A stretch of DNA of 62,762 nucleotides from Lacticaseibacillus thailandensis DSM 22698 = JCM 13996 (GCF_001312865.1 NZ_BBER01000006.1:1-62762); one strand, 5' to 3'; shown: positions 11,126 through 23,032, counted from the stretch's first letter. Notes: generated by a model not told the origin, from the letters alone. A program made the numbers and translations.

Positions 11126-14100
11126 TTGCCCGTCCTCATGGCACCTAGCTTGGTCACGAAATGTTCAAGTTCAGTCAACCACTCGTCCGTCTTCATGCCC
11201 CGCGGGATCGTGAGGGTGACGACCAGCCGGCCCTCCGTTTCCGCGACGGTTGCCCGGAGTTTAGTGGCCCCCAGCGCCGCAAAGATGGGTTCACCAGCCA
11301 ATTGGGTGGTGGCCACCTTACTCATCGTTACAAAGAGTTTCTGTTCCTGCTGGTGGATTTTATCCACCAGCGCCGCATCAGCCAGTCGCTTGAGTCGCGC
11401 AATGCGAATCAAGTTAGTGACCGGCTGCGGGTAGTCACCGAAGCGGTCGATCAGGTCATCCTCTAATTCGCGCTCCTGCTCCTCGTTTGCGGTTTCACGG
11501 ACGCGTTTGTAGAGTTCGACTTTCTGTCGGTTATCTTCGATATAATCACCGGGCAAGTAAGCTTCCACGGTCAACGAGACCTCCGCGTTGGTACGCCGGT
11601 CAGCAGGAGCTTGACCCCGCTTACGTGCCACGGCTTCCTTGAGCATCTGGGTGTACAAATCATACCCCACGGAGTCAATGAACCGTGTTGCTGCGCACCC
11701 AGCAAGTTGCCGGCCCCACGAATGGACAGGTCACGCATCGCAATTTTGAACCCGCTCCCTAACTCCGTAAAGTCACGGATGGCCGACAACCGCTTCTCGG
11801 CGACCTCAGTCAGTACTTTGTTCCGCCGGTACATGAAGTAGGCGTACGCCACCCGGCTGGACCGGCCGACCCGGCCGCGCAGTTGGTACAGTTGCGCCAG
11901 CCCGTAATGGTCGGCGTCTTCAATAATGAGGGTGTTAACGTTGGGCATGTCGACCCCCGTTTCAATGATGGTGGTCGTGACCAAAATGTCACCTTCGCCG
12001 CGCATGAAATCGTAAATGACCGACTCCAGTTGCGACTCACTCATCTGGCCATGAGCATAAACAATCCGCGCCTCGGGTACCAAAACTTCCAGTTCGGAGA
12101 CCGTCCGTTCAATATCTTCCACCCGGTTGTGCAGGTAGAAGACCTGCCCGCCACGATCCAGTTCACGCGTAATTGCGCTACGCACCGCCCCCGCGTCCTG
12201 CTCCATCACGAAGGTTTGGATGGGGTACCGGTTAGTTGGGGGCGTTTCGATGACGGACAGGTCACGCACCCCGAGCATCGACATGTTCAGCGTGCGCGGA
12301 ATTGGCGTGGCCGTCAGGGTCAAGACGTCAATGTTGGAACGTAGCTGCTTGATGCGCTCCTTGTGCTTGACCCCAAACCGCTGCTCTTCATCCACAATTA
12401 GCAGACCGAGGTCCTTGTAGTGCACGTCCTTACTGAGCAACCGGTGCGTGCCGACCACGATGTCGATCGTACCATCTTCCAGACCGGCAATGGTGGCCCG
12501 GTTCTGGGCCGCCGTCCGGAATCGCGATAGCATGCCGATACTGACCGGAAAATCACTAAAGCGGTCGGTCATCGTATCAAAGTGCTGCTGGGCCAAAATG
12601 GTCGTCGGTACCAGCAATGCTACTTGCTTACCTGCTTCCACGGCTTTGAAGGCGGCCCGCAACGCCACTTCGGTCTTCCCGAAGCCCACGTCCCCGACCA
12701 GTAGCCGGTCCATCGGGCGGTCACGTTCCATGTCCCGCTTAATTTCTTTGACACTCCGAATTTGGTCCGGAGTTTCTGGATACGGAAACTCAGCCTCAAA
12801 GTCACTTTGCAAATCGTCATCCGGTGGGAAGGCAAAGCCGCGCTCCGCCTGGCGGGCGGCGTACAGGTCAATCAGGTCGTTAGCGATATCCTCGATCTTG
12901 GCTGCCACCCGCCGCTTGGTTTTAGCCCATTCGGTCCCGCCTAGTTTGTTGACGTGTGGGGTTTTGCCCTCGGCCGACACGTACTTTTGTACCAGGTTCA
13001 ACTGGTCCACCGGGATAAACAGTTGCCCGTTATCCCGGTAATTAATGGTCAGATAGTCCCGGTGCACCCCATCGACCGTCAACGTCTGGAGGCCTTGGTA
13101 CTGGCCAATCCCGTGGTTGACGTGCACCACGTAATCGCCAGGATGCAGTTCGTTGTAGCTCTTGAGTCGTTCGGCGTTGGCCAGCGTTTGGTGCCGCGCC
13201 TTGCGCACCCGCTTGGCGTTAAACAGGTCGTGCTCGCTGATCACGACGAGGTGCTGACTCGGCAGCTCAAAGCCGGCCTCCAAGTTGCCGACGATAATTT
13301 GTAACCGGCCGAGCAAGAGCCGCTTGGGGCTAGCAATGCTAGCGTCAATCTCAAAGTCGTGCATCGTCTCGGCAGTCTTCTCGGCCCGGCGTTGATCGTT
13401 TACCAGTACCACCACGGTCTGTCCCTGTTTGGCCCAGCGGTCCGCCTCTGTCTTGAAGAGTGGCATTTGGCTGAAGAACTGCTGAACGTTACGGGTCGCG
13501 ATGTTGGTCATGCTCGACAGCCGCAAGTTACCCATACCCTTTTGAAACAGTGACAGCAGCACGTGCGTGTGCTTGTCCGCCTTTTCCAGTTCGGGTAAGG
13601 GGCGCATCGCCGGCATTAATTCACCGCCGGGGACGTCCTGACTGTAACCATCCACCATCGTGGCGTCGGTATCCAGTAGCCGCGGGTAATCGTCAAAGAA
13701 CATGACCGACCGCGCCGGTAAATAATTCAGGATGGTCGTCTGTTCCGGGTACAATGCCGCCGCATAATTAGCGAGGTTACCATCGACAATGCCCTCACGC
13801 AGGTCGGCAATGAGGTGCCCCGCCCGTTGCACAAACGCCGCGTTGGCGTCCGGAGCGTCCCCGTCGTTGCTGGCTTTGGGGCTAGCACTACGCGCGGTAT
13901 CCGTGAGGTCGACCGCCCGCTGCATCCGGTCGGCCGTATTGTTCAAACGCTCCTGGTCGGCTAGCATATCGTTAGCTGGCGGTAACGTTACCTGGTCCAC
14001 GTTATCCAAACTGCGCTGAGTGTCAGCATCAAACTCCCGCATGGAGTCTACTTCAGTGTCAAACAACTCAATGCGGACCGGGTTATCCCGGTCCAGGGGG

Positions 14101-14650
14101 TACACGTCGATAATGCCACCACGCACGGCAAACTGCCCGGGAGCGCTGACCAAGGTGTCACGCCGGTAGCCACTAGCACTAGTTGCGTCGCCAAAGCGGC
14201 GGGATCCACTTCACTATCGGGTTTGATCGTCACACCGGCCTGTTGCCAGTCCGCGACCGGTGGCAATAGGCGCCGTAACCCAGCCAACGTGGTGACCACC
14301 ACGCCGGGTTGGTCACTGACCAGGAAGTTAAGTGCGGCGATCCGGTCGTTCCGTTCATCCAAGGAAGTATTAGCGGCCTCCAAGCTAAGGACGTCATCAA
14401 CTGCAAATTGGTACAACAAAGACGCCGCGAGTCGGTTGCCTAAATCGGCTACCAACTCCTCGGCGTGATTACGGTCATTTGCCACCACCAATAACGGGTG
14501 GCCCACCCGGGTGACGGCGGCCTCAATTAGCAGGGTCTTAGCTGAGCCTGTGAGCCCAGTCAGCAGGTGCCGACCCTTCACTAACTGGGGCCACCACTGC
14601 TGCAACTCGGGTGCATCCGCGAATAACGCGGTTAAACTTGTTTTATCCAT
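11122..14650 (-). CDS. mfd: Transcription-repair coupling factor Mfd (two frame breaks)
   Basis: Removes RNA polymerase stalled at DNA lesions and recruits UvrABC. The span encodes about 1,176 residues, the normal size. Seen in order are the N-terminal UvrB-like module, the RNAP-binding domain (LNELHPGDYVVHVNHGIGQY), Walker A GDVGFGKTEVA, DEEQRFGVKHKE, TATPIPRTL, and the C-terminal domain. Frames break near 14165 (before GYRRDTLVSAPGQF) and near 11680, where one added T restores GFIDSVGYDLYTQML. It overlaps the flippase start. Both breaks look like single missing bases. Confidence 0.95.
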
Positions 14651-14720
14651 AATTAGAACTCATCCTTGCGCGCACCATGACGGTGTGGCGTTAATACTGA
14701 TAACTGTTGTCCGCAGACAC

Positions 14721-15276
14721 TCAGTTATACTTATTCATCAACTCTGGCAGTTCCTCACCCCGCAACCAGTCGTACAGTAAGGACACGGCGAGGTCTTGTG
14801 CTTGACCCACTACGGCAGCATTATCACCGGTGAATGGGGTCAATACCCAGTCCACTACCGTTGTCTGGGTCGGGTGGCGATGCCGATCTTGACACGGGCA
14901 AAGTCGCTAGTGCCAATGTTGCTGATAATATCCTTAATCCGTTGTGCCCGCCGGCAGAGCCTTTGGCCCGCAGCCGTAACTTGCCGACCGGCATGTCCAG
15001 GTCATCCTGCACCACGATAATGTCTTCAGGTACCAACTTGTAGAAGTGCATGAGCTGCTTGACGGCCCGGCCGGACTCGTTCATGAAGGTCTGGGGCTCC
15101 GCGAGCAATACGCGCTCACCGCCAATACGGGTACTGGCCGTCACCGCGTCGTGTTCCAACTTATTCAGGTGCAGGTTTAGGTGCCTTGCTAACTCATCGA
15201 CCACCATGAAACCCACGTTGTGCTTGGTACCCGCATACTTTTTGCCTGGATTGCCCAGGCCAATAACCATCTTCAT
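14721..15276 (-). CDS. pth: Peptidyl-tRNA hydrolase (frame broken)
   Basis: Recycles peptidyl-tRNA released from ribosomes, an essential function. The N-terminal motif [20 protein letters not shown] and the catalytic region ([24 protein letters not shown]) are present. After GGHNG, near 14943, the frame is lost. One added G restores [20 protein letters not shown], and the gene ends LPELMNKYN at 14721, about 185 residues. The ATG at 15276 is preceded by GCGGGGGATAAA and is preferred to one at 15300. It heads the mfd run. Confidence 0.94.
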
Positions 15277-15312
15277 TTTATCCCCCGCATCAATCGACAT
15301 TTAGTCATCATC

Positions 15313-15388
15313 GTGGTGCCAAACCATTTAGCACCACACGCAAAAAAACGGGCAGATAGAGCCTCCCCGTAATCGTACGCCAATTGTA
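15313..15388 (-). promoter_or_regulatory. pth promoter and leader with internal hairpins
   Basis: On the minus strand an extended -10 (TGG TACAAT, -10 at 15383-15388) points toward pth, with a weak -35. The transcript would at once meet a hairpin CGGGG/GCCCG followed by T7 (15342-15370), which resembles an intrinsic terminator. It then meets a second perfect 7-base hairpin GTGGTGC/GCACCAC (15313-15337), before pth at 15276. No minus-strand gene lies upstream to need a terminator. Confidence 0.45.
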
Positions 15389-15552
15389 CCACATCGGCGG
15401 CCACGCTTCATGCGACGACCACACCAGTACTTATCTACAAAGGTGGGTGGTGGATGTCCGCGCTGCGACGGCTTGGTGAACCACGCCACGATGACCGTTG
15501 TCGCTGTAACTTAGTACACCCACCGCGTTGTGGCCGTCACCACCGTGAAATA

Positions 15553-15567
15553 GCCATGCACCATGGC
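15553..15567. promoter_or_regulatory. palindrome in the pth-ldh intergenic region
   Basis: GCCATG-CAC-CATGGC is a perfect inverted repeat about 190 bases upstream of the ldh -10. It could be a repressor site, but no family could be assigned. The rest of 15400-15745 shows no gene that I can support. Confidence 0.3.
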
Positions 15568-15747
15568 ATAGGGTAACGCTCAGTTTCAGCACAGCTTGCT
15601 TGTATGACCTGTCTCCGTACCGGCTTGGTGGCAGTAAACCAAATATTAGTCATGCCCCTACACCGTCAATCACACCAATAGTCATGGTATATCTATGCAG
15701 AACGCTTACTTCCACAGCGAATCTTTGTGCACGGAGAATACTAGATA

Positions 15748-15756
15748 TGCTATAAT
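15748..15756 (+). promoter_or_regulatory. ldh promoter (extended -10)
   Basis: A consensus TATAAT (15751-15756) is preceded directly by TGC, giving a strong extended -10 element 46 bases upstream of the ldh start. The -35 region is weak (TGCACG at a 17-base spacing). Confidence 0.65.
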
Positions 15757-15774
15757 CAGTGCTGTATTGTATAA

Positions 15775-16775
<1,001 letters not shown>

Positions 16776-16796
16776 TTTCATTATTACTAATGGATC

Positions 16797-16831
16797 AAAG
16801 GCCCCGAGCGGATGCTCGGGGCCTTTTTTTT
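16797..16831 (+). terminator. ldh terminator
   Basis: GGCCCCGAGC/GCTCGGGGCC arms around a short loop are followed by T9: a textbook strong intrinsic terminator 22 bases after the ldh stop. The stretch 16832-17100 holds no gene that I can support. Confidence 0.93.
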
Positions 16832-17102
16832 AGAGAGTGGAGCCGCACGGTGAGAAAGCAGGACGAACAGTACGCTGACTGCGCCCCTCGCCGTGCTCCC
16901 GTAACCCAGTACTTTCCGCTGCCCAAGTTATTAAAATAGCCCCAACATGTTGAAAAAAACTGTGTAAAACAGTATACTGGGGAATGTAATATTTTTGTAA
17001 CAATGGATTTAGACGACCGTTTCTGTTATCCTTATCCAATCGTTTCGAGTACACATGCGTGGACCCGCTCGTTGCTAAGCCCACGTGGAAGGAGTTTCAC
17101 CG

Positions 17103-18482
17103 GTGAATTCAAAGAAGAAGTTAACCGTTGGTATTGCGGCAGCAGTCGTTATTCTGGCCGGCATTTATGGTGGCGTGGCCGTGCACTATAGTCACCGTTA
17201 CCTCCCCCATACCAACGTTCTGGGCGTCAAAATCAGCGGACAGACGGAAGCTGAAGCCAACCGTACCTTAACTAAGCGGTTTAGCGCACTGAAATATAAA
17301 CTAAACGACGGCAAGAAGACCGTTGCTACGGCCAGTGGTACCGACCTCGGCATCCGCCGTTCCTTTACTAAGACGTTATCCTCCCTGGATCAGCAACAGA
17401 ACCAGTGGGCTTGGTTAGGTCACGCGCTGGGGCTAGGTGGCACCAGTGCCAAAGTCGACCCCGTCATCAACACCAAGCAGCTACACGCCTACACCAAAGC
17501 TTTGGCAACCAAAGAGAACGGCCACCGGCGTGCGTCCAAAGACGCCAACATGTCGTTCAACAAGTCGGGCCTGCAGGTCAGCAAGGAAGTTTACGGTAAC
17601 CAGTTTGACGTGAACAAATTGGACAGCACCATTGTCCGCGCAATTCGCGCTGACAAACAGACGGTGCAACTGAACCAAACCTACATCAAACCAGCCGTGA
17701 CCACCCGGTCAGCTCAGTTTACCAAGGCGAAGACCCAACTGGCAAAGCTCGCGCAGGAAACTGGGCGGGTCACCGTTGAAAACCACAGTGAGACGATTAC
17801 CAAAGATGACCTTTACCAGTGGTTAGGTTACAACCACGGTGCAATCACGGTCGACGCGAACGGCGTGAAAAACTTTGTGAAGTCGATGGGTGCTAAGTAC
17901 GATACGTACGGTAAGGAACGCACCTTTAACTCCACAAAGCGTGGCACGGTCAAGGTTCCCGGGGGGACGTATGGCTGGTCGATTCAGCAAACCCGGACCG
18001 CCGACGAAGTCGTTAAGCACATCAAGGCGGGTAAGGACTTCACGGTGAAGGCTATTACCAGCGGTTCTGGCTACCACGCTGACGGCACTGATATTGGCAA
18101 CACCTACGTCGAAGTCGACCTCCAAAACCAGCACGAGTACTACTACAAGGATGGTAAGCTAGCACTGGATTCCGACATCGTTTCGGGTAAGCCTAGTGCC
18201 GGCGACGCGTCACCAGTCGGCGTCGATTTTGTTTGGTCCAAGCAGACTAACGCAACCCTCCGTGGGGTGGGTCAAAGCGGTGAGAACTACGCCACGCCGG
18301 TTAAATACTGGATGCCAATTGACTACACTGGGGTCGGCCTACATGACGCCCCGTGGCAGCCGAAGTTCGGTGGGGATTGGTACCTGTCCCACGGTAGCAA
18401 CGGGTGTATCAATAACCCGCCATCATTCATGCCGAAGCTCTACGCGGCTGTCGCGGTGGGTACTCCGGTCATCGTCTTCTAA
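17103..18482 (+). CDS. L,D-transpeptidase, YkuD type, membrane anchored
   Basis: Probably forms or modifies peptidoglycan cross-links or attaches proteins to the wall. It is 459 residues from the GTG at 17103, which has AAGGAG eight bases upstream. One N-terminal membrane segment (LTVGIAAAVVILAGIYGG) is followed by repeats resembling the PG-binding_4 domain. A C-terminal YkuD domain carries the catalytic signature HGSNGCINNP with its Cys. It is a single gene between two terminators. Confidence 0.93.
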   Translation: MNSKKKLTVGIAAAVVILAGIYGGVAVHYSHRYLPHTNVLGVKISGQTEAEANRTLTKRFSALKYKLNDGKKTVATASGTDLGIRRSFTKTLSSLDQQQNQWAWLGHALGLGGTSAKVDPVINTKQLHAYTKALATKENGHRRASKDANMSFNKSGLQVSKEVYGNQFDVNKLDSTIVRAIRADKQTVQLNQTYIKPAVTTRSAQFTKAKTQLAKLAQETGRVTVENHSETITKDDLYQWLGYNHGAITVDANGVKNFVKSMGAKYDTYGKERTFNSTKRGTVKVPGGTYGWSIQQTRTADEVVKHIKAGKDFTVKAITSGSGYHADGTDIGNTYVEVDLQNQHEYYYKDGKLALDSDIVSGKPSAGDASPVGVDFVWSKQTNATLRGVGQSGENYATPVKYWMPIDYTGVGLHDAPWQPKFGGDWYLSHGSNGCINNPPSFMPKLYAAVAVGTPVIVF

Positions 18483-18501
18483 TCAACTAATAGCAGCACC
18501 C

Positions 18502-18532
18502 AACTCCGTGTCTCCCGACGCGGAGTTTTTGT
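18502..18532 (+). terminator. terminator after the L,D-transpeptidase
   Basis: AACTCCGTGTC/GACGCGGAGTT (one mismatch region) is followed by T5 and a further T-rich stretch, just after the stop at 18482. Confidence 0.8.
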
Positions 18533-18591
18533 TTGGTCTGCCAACCTCGGCCCACTAGCATGGATGCCTTCCGCCCCCCGCTGATCACAAC

Positions 18592-18632
18592 AAAAGGCGC
18601 CGGCCACCGAAGTGACCAACGCCTGCGTTGTA
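18592..18632 (-). terminator. terminator after the CBS-ACT gene
   Basis: On the minus strand, AGGCG...GGTCAC-TTCG-GTGGCC...CGCCT is followed by TTTTG. It lies 20 bases after the stop of the CBS-ACT gene. Confidence 0.6.
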
Positions 18633-18653
18633 GCTACACACTATCAATAATGC

Positions 18654-19319
18654 TTATTCACCTTCGTCGACCCGCATCAACTGGCCGCTCTGGAGGTTGT
18701 CGATCTCAACGACCTTAAAGTGCTTCCGCTCGAGCCGCTGCACGATCTCATTGACCGTCGTTTCGTCCGTCCCGGCAGGTAGCGTGAACAGCGTCCGCCG
18801 CACGTACTCACCGCGCTTAGCGTCCAGGGTCAAGCACCCAGCAATAGACACGTACTTCGAGATGATCTTGCTCATCACGGCCAGGTCGCCCCGCTCGTCG
18901 GAACTAGCCACCGTCAGTACGTATGAACCCACGCTAATGTTCCAAGCGTCGGACAGCATGTTCAGTAAAGCCGTGTGGGTCAGAATACCGTAAAAGTTAG
19001 CCGATTCGTCAAGGACGGCAATGTACGGCAAGTCCTTGATGTTAAAGAAGACCTTGAAAAACGGCGCGTTGACTGGAATGGTCTTGGTCGCGTTCTTGAG
19101 CAGGTGCGTGACTGGTAACGACATGTCACCCCCCTGACTCTTGTGGCGGTAAATGTGCATTTTGTAAATGTTACCGCGGAAAATGGTCCCCGTTTCATCG
19201 AGAATCGGCACACACCGAAAACCGGAGTCTTCCAGGACCTTCAGGGCCTCCTCCAGGGTGACGGTTTCCTTAACGGTCGTCAAAAATTCCTTTTTCTTCA
19301 CCAATGACTTAATGAGCAT
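18654..19319 (-). CDS. CBS-pair plus ACT domain protein, CbpA-like
   Basis: A cytoplasmic regulatory protein of 221 residues. The first CBS motif covers residues 15-60 (FRCVPILDETGTIFRGNI) and the second about 75-125 (LPYIAVLDESANFYGILTHTALLNML). An ACT-like domain follows from about residue 135. This CBS-CBS-ACT layout matches the cyclic-di-AMP-binding CbpA-type proteins of Firmicutes. Ligand binding here is inference from layout. It stands alone on the minus strand. The ATG has GGGAGGTTCGTT upstream. Confidence 0.75.
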   Translation of the reverse strand: MLIKSLVKKKEFLTTVKETVTLEEALKVLEDSGFRCVPILDETGTIFRGNIYKMHIYRHKSQGGDMSLPVTHLLKNATKTIPVNAPFFKVFFNIKDLPYIAVLDESANFYGILTHTALLNMLSDAWNISVGSYVLTVASSDERGDLAVMSKIISKYVSIAGCLTLDAKRGEYVRRTLFTLPAGTDETTVNEIVQRLERKHFKVVEIDNLQSGQLMRVDEGE

Positions 19320-19471
19320 AACGAACCTCCCGGGATCACTTGCGGCCCCTTTTTTTCTAAGCGAAATCTAATCGGTTTCTATCATACCATACATACACAA
19401 TCGCGGGCACTACCTACCATGAGCAATTTCGGCCAAAGTTATCAGCACACCACGCTGACGGGTAACAAATA

Positions 19472-19497
19472 GCCGGCGACCATTGTCACCGGCCTTT
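19472..19497 (-). terminator. terminator-like hairpin after mazF
   Basis: GCCGGTGAC/GTCGCCGGC arms lie about 40 bases after the mazF stop on the minus strand. There is no good T-run, so confidence is moderate. Confidence 0.45.
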
Positions 19498-19534
19498 GTG
19501 GCCTGAGCCTTATGTAATATGTAAAACCACACTC

Positions 19535-19942
19535 TTAATGGCGCTGGACCTTAACGCTATGATTATTACGCCGCTTGCCGGCGGGGTGCATCGGTCTTAA
19601 CGCGACCGATACGCCCAGCGCTTCGTCCACCTGCTTCATCTTGTCGTCTGGTAACGTGGCGATCCGGTCCCGCAACCGCTGCTTATCGATTGTCCGAATT
19701 TGCTCTAGCAACACTACGGAATCACGCTCAATGCCGTCCTTACCACCAACCAAACCCACGTGGGTCGGCATCTTGGGCTTCGAGATGCGGCTCGTGATCG
19801 CCGCCACAATTACCGTCGGGCTATAGTGGTTCCCCACATTATTCTGAATCACTAATACTGGCCGCATTCCACCCTGTTCTGACCCCACAACGGGTGACAG
19901 ATCAGCGAAGAACACATCGCCGCGCTTTACTTTTTCTGCCAT
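19535..19942 (-). CDS. mazF: MazF/PemK-family toxin endoribonuclease
   Basis: A type II toxin that cuts single-stranded mRNA. It is 135 residues. The family N terminus [20 protein letters not shown], the RPVLVIQNN segment and the conserved V..AAITS strand are all visible. A basic tail ([14 protein letters not shown]) extends beyond the usual 115 residues. It lies 16 bases after its antitoxin gene and behind acpS-alr, the usual chromosomal setting of NdoA-type toxins in Firmicutes. Confidence 0.92.
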   Translation of the reverse strand: MAEKVKRGDVFFADLSPVVGSEQGGMRPVLVIQNNVGNHYSPTVIVAAITSRISKPKMPTHVGLVGGKDGIERDSVVLLEQIRTIDKQRLRDRIATLPDDKMKQVDEALGVSVALRPMHPAGKRRNNHSVKVQRH

Positions 19943-19957
19943 ACCTCACCCCAACAT

Positions 19958-20210
19958 TTAACAGAAGTGTGAATAGGCCTCCGCTTCACAAGCGGTAAAC
20001 TCGTCACAAATCTCCTCGTTCAAGTTACCCATTGCCCGGTAGCCCGCAATTAGTTGCGCAATTTCTTCACCGTGCATGTTGATGAATTCATTCAAAGCTT
20101 CATGAACTGCCGTTTGCATATCAACGTCATTAAGCTCGCAGTAAGACTCGATTTTTTTCTTCCATCGCGGCATCCATGCTAACAGAAAGCTGATCCTGAT
20201 AATCACTCAT
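19958..20210 (-). CDS. mazE: MazE-type antitoxin (frame broken)
   Basis: Antitoxin partner of the adjacent MazF. The protein starts MSDYQDQLSVSMDAAMEE with an RHH-like N-terminal segment. It is then interrupted near 20155 by an A7 tract. With six A's it continues KIESYCELNDVDMQTAVHEA and ends in an acidic tail (ACEAEAYSHFC), about 83 residues. The acidic C terminus is typical of the part that wraps MazF. If the break were real the antitoxin would be lost beside an intact toxin, which makes a sequencing error more likely. Confidence 0.8.
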
Positions 20211-20322
20211 GGTGTAACTCCCCCAGTCGCATTTTCCTCGTACCCATAACGGTAGCACATTTTACAAAAAAAATGCAGTAATGCACCGTTAAAAATAGTG
20301 TGTCCGGCAAGTACAAAATTTT

Positions 20323-21447
20323 CTAATTGACCGCGTTGACCGTGATTCGGGGCACGCGGGCACCAATACCACACGCAATCTCGTAATGAATCGTGCCGGC
20401 ATAATCCGCCACGTCCTGTAACGTAATGACGGCTTCCCCGTCCCGCCCGACCAGCGTGACTTTGGTACCCGCGGCATAGGCACGCGGCAAGCGGACCATG
20501 AACTGGTCCATGCAGACCCGTCCGACGATAGGACATTCCTGCCCATCGACCAGTACGTGGAAGCCCTGCATCCGCCGCGGCCACCCGTCGGCATAACCCA
20601 TTGGTACCGTACCGATCCACTCGTCGCCCGCGGCCCGGTAGGTGGCACCGTAGGAAATAGCGTCACCCGCATGAATTTGCTTGCACTGGACCAGTGCAGA
20701 CACCACGCTCATTGCTGGTTGTAATGGGTACGGCGTGGTGTCAATTGCCCGTCCTGAAGGTTCAGGCCGTAGATACCCACGCCAAAGCGGACCATGTTGC
20801 CGTTGCAGGCGCGTGCCACAGGCTCGTCGCGGTGTTAGACACATGGACGTAGCGTGGCCGCACGCGAAAGGCCTGCATGAGCTCTTGGAAGCGAACAACC
20901 TGCTGCTGGAAGTAGCTGGTATCCGGGTCATCAGCTGTAGCAAAGTGGGTAAACACCCCATTCACCTGAATGCCGGCGGTCTGCTCAACGGTGGCCAGTA
21001 CCCGTTGTAGAGTGGTGACCTCACGAAAACCAATACGCCCCATCCCCGTATCCAGCGCGACGTGGACCGCCAAGGGGTGCTGTGCGTCCAGGTAGGGTTG
21101 GGCTGCCGTCAACCAGTCCGCATCCACGAGTGGAACCGCGACGTGGTTGGTGGCCGCCAGTGCGGCATACTCCGGTGATACGACGCCCAGTACCAAAATG
21201 GGCTGGGTAAAGCCCGCCGCGCGCAGGGCTAGCGCTTCGTCGAGAATGGCTACACAAAAACCCCGGGCACCAGCTGCAGCCGCCACACGCGCCACGCGCA
21301 AGAGTCCGTGACCATACGCATCCGCTTTGATGACCGCAAACAACTCGGTGTGGTCGTCCAAACGTTGGACCTCCCCACGGACGTTGTGGGCGATAGCCCC
21401 TTCATCGATCAAGCCTTGGTGGGCCGATGCGTTCCAATCACTGCCAT
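20323..21447 (-). CDS. alr: Alanine racemase (three frame breaks)
   Basis: A PLP enzyme making D-alanine for peptidoglycan and for teichoic acid D-alanylation (see the dlt operon). The PLP-lysine motif is VIKADAYGHG. The region around YGATYRA and PMGYADGWPR and the DQFMV segment are typical. Reading needs three added bases: near 21413 (restoring HRPTKALIDEG), near 20812 (HACNGNMVRFGVGIYG) and near 20763 (LNPSGRAIDTTPYP). The resulting protein is about 375 residues. The ATG overlaps the acpS stop as TAATG. alr is normally essential in lactobacilli, so these are probably base-calling errors. Confidence 0.92.
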
Positions 21448-21799
21448 TACTTGTCTTCCTCCAAAATCACTTCAGTCATCACCAAATCGTGCGTGTGACT
21501 GATCGATACGTGTGCACGCCCCGGGAAGGGCCCCGTCACGCGGGGCCGCCCGTGGTCGTTATCAATAATCTCAATATCCTGCCAGCCACGGTACCGATGC
21601 CAGTCCCGTACGCCTTACTGTACGCCTCTTTGGCCGAAAACCGGCCCGCCAGGTACTCCCAGGCGCGTTGACCGGCATACGCCTGGAACTGCGCCAGTTC
21701 AGCAGGTGTTAGCACCTTGACCGCAAAGTGGTCGTTACGCGTCTGTGCTTGCACGACGCGCGCGATATCCGTGATGTCCACACCTAATCCGTGAATCAT
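21447..21799 (-). CDS. acpS: Holo-[acyl-carrier-protein] synthase (frame broken)
   Basis: Transfers 4'-phosphopantetheine to acyl carrier protein, and probably to DltC encoded in this window. The N terminus [15 protein letters not shown] and the motif [17 protein letters not shown] are diagnostic. Near 21580 the frame is lost. One added G restores [16 protein letters not shown] and then [11 protein letters not shown] to the TAA at 21447, about 117 residues. It is coupled to alr by overlapping stop and start codons. Confidence 0.93.
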
Positions 21800-21901
21800 G
21801 CCGGTCCCTCCGTTGACGTTATTGCAACAACTTTACGTCCCATTTTACCAGTTTTTACCGCCCACCAGCGTGAAAACAATTCAATGTAGCGTGTGCAAAC
21901 C

Positions 21902-21932
21902 AAAAATCCCACCCGTGCGTGGCGGGTGGGAT
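21902..21932 (-). terminator. terminator of the mleS-permease operon
   Basis: On the minus strand, ATCCCACCCGCCACGC/GCACGGGTGGGAT pairing is followed by T5, 24 bases after the permease stop. Confidence 0.8.
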
Positions 21933-21955
21933 CAATAATTATATTTAACTGTTCT

Positions 21956-22938
21956 CTAGATACCCTGAATGAGAACCATCAGGATAGGAATGACAATGAC
22001 AAACAGAACGGTCGAGGTCGTAACCACGTTTGTGGCGTACTTAACGTCACCGTGGGCCTGCTCAGCTAAAATTGGGAGTACGGCCAGACCAGGTGCAGCA
22101 GCCTGTACGATCAAAGTCTGTGCTCCATGCTTGGCATGCCGCCAACCATGCCGCCACCAATCATGATGATGGCAAACATCACGGCTGGGGCCAAGATAAA
22201 GCGACCAAGCAAGGCAAAAATGCTGTCACGGTCAAAGTGAATGCTACCCAAACCGGCTTTGGCCAACACGATCCCAATGTAAATCAGGGACAGTGGCGTG
22301 ACCAAGTTACCAACGTAGTCCAACGTGTTGGTTGCAAAGCTCAACCAGCCGATGTTCGGCACGTCGATCCGCAACAACAAGAAGACGAGGGCAACCAGGA
22401 AACCGACTAACGGTGCTGGCAGCAATTTCTTCCAGTTGAAGTTACCCTTTTCGGCACTCCCCTTGACGCGAGTTGGGTCGTCCTGAGCCATCAGGAAGGC
22501 ACCCAGCGTCCACGTGGACACGGTGTTGACCACGTAGTAAATCAGGAAGTAAGCCATGGACTTGTTCCCGAAGAGGGCCAAGTTCAGGGGCAAACCGATA
22601 AAGATCGTGTTGGCGTTGACGAACATGTTAATGAACATCCCCCGCCGACCCGCACGCACGTGCAGAATCTTCACCAGGGCAAACGCAATCAAGTAACCAA
22701 TAGCCACGGCGATAAAGCCGTAAACCAGGCCACTAGCCAAACTAATTAGTTTGTCGAGCGTCAGTCGTTCCAAAACGGAAATGAAGATTGAGGCGGGCAG
22801 TGCCACCTTCATCAGTAAGTTTGATACGGTACCACCAAATGAATCCGGGAACCACCCCTTGCGCTGGAGCATGTAGCCCAGGGCAATAATCAACAGGATG
22901 GTGAGGACGCTTTGGATTGATGTTGCTAATGCAGTCAT
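21956..22938 (-). CDS. mleP: AEC-family malate permease (frame broken)
   Basis: A polytopic carrier of the auxin-efflux-carrier family. Beside malolactic enzyme it is most likely the malate/lactate permease. About 327 residues with many hydrophobic helices, starting MTALATSIQSVLTILLIIA. The ATG at 22938 has GGGAGG five bases upstream. Near 22120 the frame breaks. One added C restores SMEHQTLIVQAAAPGLAVLP and the final helix to TAG at 21956. It follows mleS by 94 bases in one operon. Confidence 0.88.
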
Positions 22939-23032
22939 GTAATCCTCCCTCAATCACGGCGCGTGGCCGTGACTTATTAACGATAATGTAACCCTACTGC
23001 GGCCTCCGGCAAAGCGGGGGCCTGAACGGTAG

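Noticed and set aside
20207..20672. Overlapping frames between alr and mazE that looked like a separate gene
   Set aside because: They lie over the alr coding region in other frames and encode no recognisable protein.
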